This document shows, in pieces, positions 1 to 5,709 of a DNA stretch of 9,434 nucleotides. Below the pieces are notes generated by a model, which searched no databases, was not told the DNA's origin, and was given only the letters and a program-made list of their open reading frames with translations. Each line of letters begins with the position of its first letter. Position 1 is the stretch's first letter. The translations under genes and the position numbers were made by a program. Origin of the DNA: Clostridiales bacterium UBA1770 (GTDB lineage: Bacteria > Bacillota > Clostridia > Oscillospirales > CAG-272); contig DCGU01000007.1 of assembly GCA_002315325.1 (NCBI GenBank), positions 1-9,434 of the forward strand, read 5' to 3'.

Positions 1-22
1 TGAACCCTTTGTCAGCAGGCTG

Positions 23-55
23 AAAAACGGACACGCAATTTGCGTGTCCGTTTTT
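23..55. terminator. Bidirectional Rho-independent terminator
   Basis: A perfect 15-bp inverted repeat, AAAAACGGACACGCA at 23-37 and its complement at 41-55, encloses a 3-base loop. The A-run on one side and the T-run on the other make it a terminator in both directions. It would end transcription of the minus-strand gene at 138-776 and of any plus-strand gene entering from the left edge. Confidence 0.9.
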
Positions 56-137
56 ATATACCCGCAGCAAAAACAAATGCGGATTCGTCTTCTCAGGGGT
101 GTGGTCTCCCCTCCCGCCCGTACGGGTTATGACGTCG

Positions 138-776
138 TTAGGCGGTCGGTTCTGCTTCCTTTTTTACCTTAATGAGCTGCTCGGCGTAGGGCAGGCCCAT
201 AATCCAGTCGCAGTAGGTGTGCCACTCGGCCAGTTTGTGGGCGCGGCGGGCGTAATACATGTTCACCAGGTTTTCGTAGTTCATGGTTACCGTGCGCATC
301 TGGTTGTAGGAGGAGGGCAGCATCTGAATCATATTGTGCCAATGCTGTCTGTTCTCGCGGTCCTCCATATACAATTGACGTTCCTTTTCCAGGTAGGCCA
401 CCGTTGCGTCAAGCATGGTGAGACCCGCCTCGTCCAAACGGTCGTGGGAGAAGTCGTCGCGCGTGAAGGGATTGGCGTGAATTTTATGCATGGTGGAGCA
501 GGAGTTGGCCACGGTGCCGACCTTATAGGTGTCGAATTCTTTCCACCAATACAGGGGTGCCGTGATGTCCACCGTCACGAAAATCTGACGGATAAATTTG
601 CGGTCGTCGCTGCCGCCGTTCGTCAGGCGTCTGGCAAGATCAAGATCGTTGGGGCCCAGGACGAAAGTATCGCCCTCCCAATGGCTGTCGGATTTGGCCC
701 AGCTGTTCATGGGATTGCGTGCGCCGCGGATGGCGCCGTCCAGGTTCATGACGGCCCAGCGTTCAAGTTTAATCAT
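138..776 (-). CDS. ThyX-fold-like protein of unknown function, signature motif absent
   Basis: A 212-aa soluble protein with an ATG start and an upstream AAAGGA about 9 bases away. From memory of the flavin-dependent thymidylate synthase (ThyX) family, it lines up along much of its length. An N-terminal AIRGARNP (15-22) resembles the ThyX AVRAAR segment. A central VTVDITAPLYWW (67-78) resembles the strand and helix before the RHR motif. A late stretch LPSSYNQMRTVTMN (153-166) and ARRAHKLAEW (176-185) resembles the ThyX LP...VNARSL...LRxDxHAQW region. In an ungapped comparison the RHRx7S signature becomes TYK (83-85) followed by C93, so the flavin/dUMP-binding core is lost, while the late arginine (R178) is kept. 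Length is near the usual 210-250 aa of ThyX. It has its own promoter (829-858) and ends at the terminator at 23-55. The coding call is secure; the ThyX relationship is inference and thymidylate synthesis activity is doubtful. Confidence 0.85.
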   Translation of the reverse strand: MIKLERWAVMNLDGAIRGARNPMNSWAKSDSHWEGDTFVLGPNDLDLARRLTNGGSDDRKFIRQIFVTVDITAPLYWWKEFDTYKVGTVANSCSTMHKIHANPFTRDDFSHDRLDEAGLTMLDATVAYLEKERQLYMEDRENRQHWHNMIQMLPSSYNQMRTVTMNYENLVNMYYARRAHKLAEWHTYCDWIMGLPYAEQLIKVKKEAEPTA

Positions 777-828
777 GGCGTAATTCCTTTCGTACTTTGC
801 GATAATGAGGTATGGTTTATGATGTATT

Positions 829-858
829 ATTGTAACAAAAAAGGCGGGATACTGTCAA
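829..858 (-). promoter_or_regulatory. SigA-type promoter for the ThyX-like gene
   Basis: Read on the minus strand, TTGACA (853-858) and TACAAT (829-834) are separated by 18 bases, predicting a start about 45 bases before the ATG at 776. The -35 box overlaps the stop codon of the upstream MATE gene. A weak hairpin (CTGTC/GACAG at 852-856 and 862-866) and a run of six T on the minus strand (842-837) lie between the boxes, so the same segment may partly terminate MATE transcripts. Confidence 0.7.
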
Positions 859-2255
859 GCGGACAGGGGGCTTTTTTTGCGTGACTTACGGATGAGACAC
901 CGATACAGAATCAGGTTCACGGTGCCGCGCACCCATTGGTCGGCCAAAATGCATAAATAAAAGAAAAAGACGTCAAGATGCAGAACGCGCACCGTAAGGT
1001 AAGTGCCGACGACGCGGCAAACCCACAGACTGATCAATGAGGCGATTAAAGGACGCGTCGGATACCCCAGCCCGCGCATGCCGCCGGCAAAAGTGGAGTG
1101 CGTGAAAATGCCGAACAACGTGAAGGCGGATATGTACATCATGCGGGCCGCCTGTGCAGCAACGGCGGCGTCATCGGTGTACAGCGACGCCATTGCGGTA
1201 CCGCACAGAAAATAGAACGCCGTCAGCGCAATGCCGAACAGCAGAGAAATGAGCCACGTCAGCTTGATTTGCGCCCGTGCACAGGAAAGATCGCCGCGGC
1301 CCTTGGCGTGTCCCGCCATCGTGGTGGAGACGGTACAAAAGGCGCCGCCAATGGCCCAGGAAATGTTTTCCACGCCTGCGGTTACCTGATACGCGGCAAA
1401 GTCGGCCGTGGACAGCACCGTCAAAATCATGGTGGTGACAACGGCGCCCGTTTGCAGCAAAAACTGTTCGCCTGCCGACGTGCTGCCCGTGATAAACGTA
1501 TTTTTCAACGAAACCTGACGTGCGTCGGCACGCGCCGCCTTGGAAAACAGCCGTATGCCGCGCAGCGAAACGTCGTTTTTGGCAAAGAACAGAACGAGCA
1601 CTGCCGCTGCCAGCGAGACAAGGCGGGAAACCGTGGTGGCAATGGCCGCACCGGCGACGCCGAGTGCCGGCATGCCGAGATGCCCGCCGATGAGACACCA
1701 GTTTAACAGGACGTTGAGCGCCCCGGAACCGACCGAGTAAAACATCGGCAGCCGCGTGATGCCGATACCGCGCAGCGCGGCGGTAATCATGGAAACGACG
1801 ACGTGGGCAAAGTAACCGACGGCCACGATGCGGAAATAGAGAATGGCCTCCTCTTTTATTTCGTCATTGGCACCGATGAGCGTGACGAACAGCGGGGCGC
1901 CGAGCGAGAAAATCAAGGACAAAACAAGGCCGACGACCACGGAAATGGGCAAAAAGCGCTGCGTCAAACGGCGGCAGGCGTCCTTGTCGCCGCGCCCGTA
2001 CGCCTGGGCAATCGATACGGTCAGCCCGATGAGAAAGGCAACCGTAATGCAGCACACCCAGTTGTTCAGCGACCCGGTGACGCCGACGGCGGCAATGGCG
2101 CGGTTGGCGTGTCCGGTGCTTTTGAGCATGGCGGAGTCGGCAATACCGAACAGCGTATTGATGACGTTTTCCAGCATGGCCGGCAGTAACAGCGGCCAAA
2201 AAATGCGATAGTCTTTTTTACCGACGCGGTAGGGCGCGTCAAAATCACGGGTCAA
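855..2255 (-). CDS. MATE family multidrug/toxin efflux transporter
   Basis: A 466-aa integral membrane protein of the multidrug and toxic compound extrusion family, which exports drugs or metabolites using a proton or sodium gradient. Length fits the 440-470 aa norm with 12 membrane helices in two bundles. The first hydrophobic segment (about 18-44) has the family's TM1 pattern LLLPAMLENVINTLFGIADS, with a proline at 25 and an acidic residue at 40. The first bundle is followed by a charged QAYGRGDKDACRRL loop, as in other MATE proteins, and the C-terminus is basic. The start is TTG: an in-frame TGA lies six codons upstream, and AGAAGG sits 8 bases before the TTG, whereas the next in-frame ATG is codon 27, inside TM1. 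It is transcribed from the promoter at 2381-2409 with a leader of about 120 bases. Substrate cannot be told from the sequence. Confidence 0.93.
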   Translation of the reverse strand: MTRDFDAPYRVGKKDYRIFWPLLLPAMLENVINTLFGIADSAMLKSTGHANRAIAAVGVTGSLNNWVCCITVAFLIGLTVSIAQAYGRGDKDACRRLTQRFLPISVVVGLVLSLIFSLGAPLFVTLIGANDEIKEEAILYFRIVAVGYFAHVVVSMITAALRGIGITRLPMFYSVGSGALNVLLNWCLIGGHLGMPALGVAGAAIATTVSRLVSLAAAVLVLFFAKNDVSLRGIRLFSKAARADARQVSLKNTFITGSTSAGEQFLLQTGAVVTTMILTVLSTADFAAYQVTAGVENISWAIGGAFCTVSTTMAGHAKGRGDLSCARAQIKLTWLISLLFGIALTAFYFLCGTAMASLYTDDAAVAAQAARMMYISAFTLFGIFTHSTFAGGMRGLGYPTRPLIASLISLWVCRVVGTYLTVRVLHLDVFFFYLCILADQWVRGTVNLILYRCLIRKSRKKSPLSA

Positions 2256-2270
2256 ACGGAACGCCTTCTC

Positions 2271-2342
2271 TCAAAAATAATTAACGAAAAAGCCGATAAA
2301 CGGCATAACGGCAATCATAGTAAAAACGATACTCTCCATCAT
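2271..2342 (-). CDS. Possible 23-aa hydrophobic leader peptide ORF upstream of the MATE gene
   Basis: Within the predicted MATE leader an ORF begins with two ATG codons (2342 and 2339) and ends at TGA (2271-2273), 15 bases before the TTG start of the transporter and in the same frame. The peptide is almost wholly hydrophobic (for example IVFTMIAVMPFIGFFV), enough for one membrane helix. No convincing Shine-Dalgarno sequence precedes it, so translation is uncertain. It could be a regulatory upstream ORF, the remains of a longer N-terminus, or chance. Confidence 0.22.
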   Translation of the reverse strand: MMESIVFTMIAVMPFIGFFVNYF

Positions 2343-2380
2343 CGTGAGCATAACCGAAAACGACGATTGAAAATCGAATC

Positions 2381-2409
2381 ATTGTAGCACGAAAGCCGGC
2401 GGGTGTCAA
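2381..2409 (-). promoter_or_regulatory. SigA-type promoter for the MATE gene
   Basis: On the minus strand TTGACA (2404-2409) and TACAAT (2381-2386) are spaced by 17 bases. The predicted start near 2374 falls inside a perfect 13-base palindrome, CGATT-GAA-AATCG (2364-2376), a good place for an operator. Confidence 0.8.
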
Positions 2410-2410
2410 G

Positions 2411-2439
2411 TTGCGCAGTGCCGACTTTTGTGATATACT
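2411..2439 (+). promoter_or_regulatory. Promoter for kdgK with extended -10
   Basis: TTGCGC (2411-2416) and TATACT (2434-2439) are separated by 17 bases, with a TGA just before the -10 giving an extended -10 (TGn). The leader is about 37 bases. The -35 box is one base away from the -35 box of the opposite-facing MATE promoter. Confidence 0.65.
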
Positions 2440-2482
2440 TATACGCGATAATGAACAGCGCGCGGCGCAGGAGGATTTGTAC

Positions 2483-3490
2483 GTGAAAACAGCAGCGTTC
2501 GGTGAGATTATGGCCCGCATTTCGCCCGAGGGGTATTATCGCTTTGCCCAAACGGACCGTTTCCAAATTACCTACGGCGGGGCGGAAGCCAATGCCCTGA
2601 TATCACTGGCCAACTTCGGTGCCGAAACGGTATACGTAACCAAACTGCCCGAAAACGATATGGCAGAGGCTGCCCTGCGTCAATTGAAGGCACACGGTGT
2701 CGACGTGTCGCACGTCGTGCGCGGCGGGGAACGGATGGGTCTGTATTTCTGCGAACGCGGTGCCGCCCAGCGCTCCTCCAAGGTCATTTACGACCGTAAA
2801 TATGCCGCCGTTGCCGCTGCCAAACCGAGTGAATACGATTGGGAAGCCGCCTTTGAAGGCGTCAATTGGTTCCATTGGACGGGGATTACACCGGCGCTCT
2901 CGGATGACTGTGCCGCCGCATTGCTGGATGCCTGCCGTACCGCCAAGGCACACGGCGTCACGATTTCCTGCGATCTTAACTTCCGTTCCAACCTGTGGAG
3001 TGCCGAAAAGGCCGGCAAAGTGATGACACAACTCATGGAATACGTCGACGTCTGCATTGCCAATGAGGAGCATTGCGGCCTGTTGTTCGGCGTCAAACCC
3101 GACGCGGACGTGACGGACAGGGAAGAGGGCTACAAACAGGTGGCCCGTAAACTCAGCCTGCAGTTCAATATTCCCACGGTGGTCATCACCGTGCGGTCCG
3201 GTAAGAACTCCAGCGATAACAGCGTGTCTGCCATGCTGTACAAAGATAACGAATACTTCACGTCGCGCACGTATGACGTCCACATCGTGGAACGCATCGG
3301 TGGCGGGGACGCCCTGGCCGGCGGCCTGATTTACGCCCTGCAAAACGGTTGGTGCCGCCGCGACGTCATTGAATTTGCCGTTGCTGCCGAGGCACTCAAG
3401 CACAGCGTGGAGGGCGATTATAACGAGGTCAGCGTCGCCGAAGTGCAGACCCTGGCATCCGGTGCCGGTGCCGGCCGCGTGCAGCGTTGA
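2483..3490 (+). CDS. kdgK: 2-dehydro-3-deoxygluconokinase (PfkB family sugar kinase)
   Basis: A 335-aa cytosolic ribokinase/PfkB-family kinase that most likely phosphorylates 2-dehydro-3-deoxy-D-gluconate with ATP, feeding the aldolase that yields pyruvate and glyceraldehyde 3-phosphate in hexuronate and Entner-Doudoroff catabolism. The N-terminal substrate-binding motif YGGAEAN is at 31-37. The C-terminal ATP-binding and anion-hole motif is RIGGGDALAGG with catalytic base D276 (GGGD at 273-276); the IGGGDA form, not TGAGDA, is typical of Firmicutes KdgK-like kinases. I chose GTG at 2483 because AGGAGG (2469-2474) lies 8 bases upstream and residue 1 leads straight into KTAAFGEIM. The longer in-frame ATG at 2411 lies inside the promoter. 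No other pectin or uronate genes are visible nearby, so substrate rests on family resemblance; another sugar kinase specificity is possible. Confidence 0.9.
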   Translation: MKTAAFGEIMARISPEGYYRFAQTDRFQITYGGAEANALISLANFGAETVYVTKLPENDMAEAALRQLKAHGVDVSHVVRGGERMGLYFCERGAAQRSSKVIYDRKYAAVAAAKPSEYDWEAAFEGVNWFHWTGITPALSDDCAAALLDACRTAKAHGVTISCDLNFRSNLWSAEKAGKVMTQLMEYVDVCIANEEHCGLLFGVKPDADVTDREEGYKQVARKLSLQFNIPTVVITVRSGKNSSDNSVSAMLYKDNEYFTSRTYDVHIVERIGGGDALAGGLIYALQNGWCRRDVIEFAVAAEALKHSVEGDYNEVSVAEVQTLASGAGAGRVQR

Positions 3491-3558
3491 TGGCCGATAG
3501 CAGATAGCCGATAGCAGATAGCGAATAGCTGATGGCTGATAGCCGATAGCTGATGGCT
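3489..3558. repeat. Ten-unit 7-bp tandem repeat, consensus GATAGCN
   Basis: Ten consecutive 7-base units match GATRGCN: GATGGCC, GATAGCA, GATAGCC, GATAGCA, GATAGCG, AATAGCT, GATGGCT, GATAGCC, GATAGCT, GATGGCT. The array begins on the last two bases of the kdgK stop codon and ends before the terminator, so it lies in the 3' untranslated region. The last base of the unit is free, the others are nearly fixed. Confidence 0.85.
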
Positions 3559-3583
3559 GTAATAGTTTGTCACGTTGAAATAT

Positions 3584-3624
3584 AAAAAAGGTGTATCCGT
3601 GTTTTTGCGGATACACCTTTTTTT
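3584..3624. terminator. Bidirectional terminator between kdgK and the acyl-CoA synthetase gene
   Basis: A perfect 16-bp inverted repeat, with arms at 3584-3599 (A-run then GGTGTATCCG) and 3608-3623 ending in a T-run, encloses an 8-base loop. It sits between two convergent genes and would stop transcription from both. Confidence 0.93.
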
Positions 3625-3640
3625 ACGTTGCGCAGTCGGC

Positions 3641-5353
3641 TCAATGTACCAGATTGCGCTTAATCTTTCTGGACGTCGTTTTTTCAAACTCGGTGTCGCG
3701 GAACTCAATGCTGCGCAGCTGCTTCCAGGCCACCAGCGTTTTGTTGAGTTTGCCGACGGCGGTACGGATGGATTCCTCCATGTCGGCGCGCGACGTGCGG
3801 GCGGGGAAGGCGGACGTATCGGGTACGATGACGGCGGTCAAAATGATTTCGTCACCGCCGGGTACGCGGCGCCCCAGCACCACGGATTCCAATACGCCGG
3901 GCACGCGGCCGAGGTATTCTTCAATTTCCTCGGGGAAGACGTTTTTGCCGTTTTCCAGCACGATGACGTATTTTTTGCGGCCGGTGATGAAGATATAGCC
4001 GTCGTTGTCCACGTAACCGATGTCGCCGGTGCGGAACCAGCCGTCTTCGGTAAAGACCTCGGCCGTGGCCTCTTCATTTTTGTAGTAACCCAGCATGACG
4101 TTATCGCCCTTGGCGCAGATTTCGCCTTCCATAAAGCCCTTGTCGTTGACGGTCCCGTCCTTAATGCAGACGCGGCAGCAGTTGACGGCGGGGCCCACGG
4201 AACCGGCTTTGGGGGCGTAATAGGGGTTTGCGGCCAGGAGTGGGGAACATTCGGTGATACCGTACCCCTCGGCAATATTGATGCCGAATTCTTCAAAGTC
4301 GCGGACCAGGCGCGGGTTAAGCGGTGCGCCGCCGCTGACGAATTTGACGATGCGGCCGCCCAGGGCAGAGCGGACGGTGGCAAACATTTTATCGCGTGCA
4401 TCCAAACCGATGCGGCGCGTTACGCGGGACAGCTGCAGGGCGCGCAAAAGGATTTTATCCTGTTTGTTGCGGCGCGCTTCATCCCAAATGCGCTTGTACA
4501 TCGTCGAAATGAACAGCGGTACCAGCACGATGCCGGTCGGCTTAAAGTATTGGATATTCTTCATAACGTGCTTGATGGAGTCGTTGATGGCAATTTTCAT
4601 GCCGTAATTCAACCCCGCCAGCATGCAGCATAATTCGTAGGTGTGATGAATGGGCAGGACCGAGAGAATGGTGTCGTCCGGGAAGAATTCGACGCATTCG
4701 CAGGCGGCGTTCATAGCGGACAGCACGTTCTTTTCGGAGAGCATGACGCACTTGGAGGACCCCGTCGTGCCCGACGTGAACAACATGGCGGCCATGCGGT
4801 TCAGGTTCGCCGTCGGTGCCGGTACGTAATCGGCGGTACCGCGGGAAAGCAGGTCGGCGTAGGGCAAAAAGCCGGGGGCGTCCGAGAAGACGCAGCCGTT
4901 CGGCTCCAGGGCAATCAGGGTTTTTACCGTGGGATGGTTTTGGGCCAAATGCGCGAATTTTTCATTGAACAGGGGCGAGAAGAAGATAGCGTCTGCTTCG
5001 GCAAAGGCCAGCATGTTCTCTATTTCTTCCACGGCCAGTTCGCGGTCCATCGGGATGGCCACGCCGCCCGACAACAGGATTGCCATGTACGTCATCACCC
5101 ATTCGGGGGAGGTTTCACCGACCAGGGCAATGCGTTTGCCGGCCAGTCCCGACTGCGTAAGTCCCGACGCCGTTTTTTTGACGGTATCGGTCAGAGCGGT
5201 GTAGGTCATCTCCTGCAGGGGGTGCGCCGCATCACGACCGTACCACGCATAGGCAATACGGTCGCCGTGTCGTGCCAGGTTGGTAATATAGGACGCCATA
5301 TCGGCGGCAGGGGTATATACTCTTTGTGTGCGTTTATGGTTCATCATGGGCAA
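3641..5353 (-). CDS. AMP-forming acyl-CoA synthetase (long-chain fatty acid-CoA ligase type)
   Basis: A 570-aa adenylate-forming enzyme of the ANL superfamily that would activate a carboxylic acid, probably a fatty acid, with ATP and then transfer it to CoA. Phosphate-binding loop TSGTTG is at 193-198, the A5-type motif YGITE at 364-368, and the TGD aspartate that binds the ribose at 442-444. The hinge region follows with GRKK at 459-462. The C-terminal SRKIKR places the likely catalytic lysine at K563. Organisation and length fit long-chain acyl-CoA ligases; there is no fused acyltransferase or carrier domain. The TTG at 5353 has AAAGGA 10 bases upstream; ATG codons at 5347 and 5344 are in frame but sit 16 or more bases from that site, so the true start is one of these three. 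It is transcribed alone from the promoter at 5412-5440. Chain length and acid specificity are not readable. Confidence 0.92.
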   Translation of the reverse strand: MPMMNHKRTQRVYTPAADMASYITNLARHGDRIAYAWYGRDAAHPLQEMTYTALTDTVKKTASGLTQSGLAGKRIALVGETSPEWVMTYMAILLSGGVAIPMDRELAVEEIENMLAFAEADAIFFSPLFNEKFAHLAQNHPTVKTLIALEPNGCVFSDAPGFLPYADLLSRGTADYVPAPTANLNRMAAMLFTSGTTGSSKCVMLSEKNVLSAMNAACECVEFFPDDTILSVLPIHHTYELCCMLAGLNYGMKIAINDSIKHVMKNIQYFKPTGIVLVPLFISTMYKRIWDEARRNKQDKILLRALQLSRVTRRIGLDARDKMFATVRSALGGRIVKFVSGGAPLNPRLVRDFEEFGINIAEGYGITECSPLLAANPYYAPKAGSVGPAVNCCRVCIKDGTVNDKGFMEGEICAKGDNVMLGYYKNEEATAEVFTEDGWFRTGDIGYVDNDGYIFITGRKKYVIVLENGKNVFPEEIEEYLGRVPGVLESVVLGRRVPGGDEIILTAVIVPDTSAFPARTSRADMEESIRTAVGKLNKTLVAWKQLRSIEFRDTEFEKTTSRKIKRNLVH

Positions 5354-5411
5354 TTTGAATCGGTCCTTTCTGCGCTGCCGCAACGACGTCGGCAAACGCA
5401 AACATATATCT

Positions 5412-5440
5412 ATTATACTAAAAAAAGAAAAAGGTGTCAA
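5412..5440 (-). promoter_or_regulatory. Consensus SigA promoter for the acyl-CoA synthetase gene
   Basis: On the minus strand, TTGACA (5435-5440) and TATAAT (5412-5417) are both perfect and are spaced by 17 bases. The predicted start is near 5405, giving a leader of about 50 bases. Confidence 0.85.
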
Positions 5441-5577
5441 TTCTTTTGCGGGACAAACTGCTGTATGGATGGCAAAAGCTCTCAGATGAAAGTGCCAAAA
5501 ATGAATAAATGATGCAACAAACTTGCAAAAATGACAGTAGCAAAGCACATAGATATACGATATTTGCAATATAGATA
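5441..5577. other. AT-rich divergent intergenic region between two consensus promoters
   Basis: The whole gap between the acyl-CoA synthetase start and the next gene is 356 bases (5354-5709). Its edges hold the two promoters and leaders described separately. The middle is AT-rich with no convincing gene. Near its right end, GATAT occurs three times (5552, 5559, 5574) and a 13-base palindrome ATATT-TGC-AATAT lies at 5560-5572, just upstream of the plus-strand -35 box; this could be a regulator site. Confidence 0.5.
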
Positions 5578-5606
5578 TTGACATACTGCAATTTGCGCGG
5601 TATAAT
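5578..5606 (+). promoter_or_regulatory. Consensus SigA promoter for the citrate-synthase-like gene
   Basis: TTGACA (5578-5583) and TATAAT (5601-5606) are both perfect and 17 bases apart. The predicted start is near 5613, leaving a leader of nearly 100 bases before the ATG at 5710. Confidence 0.87.
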
Positions 5607-5709
5607 AGCACTATTATCACAATGGGACGGTCAGCCTGTCGTTTTTTTCTGCAAAAACGGGCACACTCGTTCCATACGGGCCGCTGCGGCGGCAAAGGAG
5701 GCAACCATC

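Noticed and set aside
2411..2482. N-terminal extension of kdgK from the ATG at 2411
   Set aside because: It overlaps the promoter; the GTG at 2483 has an AGGAGG at ideal distance and matches the family's N-terminus.
2603..3616. Open frame antisense to kdgK extending through the heptamer array
   Set aside because: Its N-terminal part is a translation of the 7-bp repeat and the terminator; the rest mirrors kdgK.
3575..4633. Open frame of about 350 codons antisense to the acyl-CoA synthetase gene
   Set aside because: It starts inside a terminator and lies opposite conserved motifs of the ligase, so it is a shadow.
5354..5704. N-terminal extension of the acyl-CoA synthetase up to 5704
   Set aside because: It runs through both consensus promoters and low-complexity AT-rich sequence; the enzyme is full length without it.
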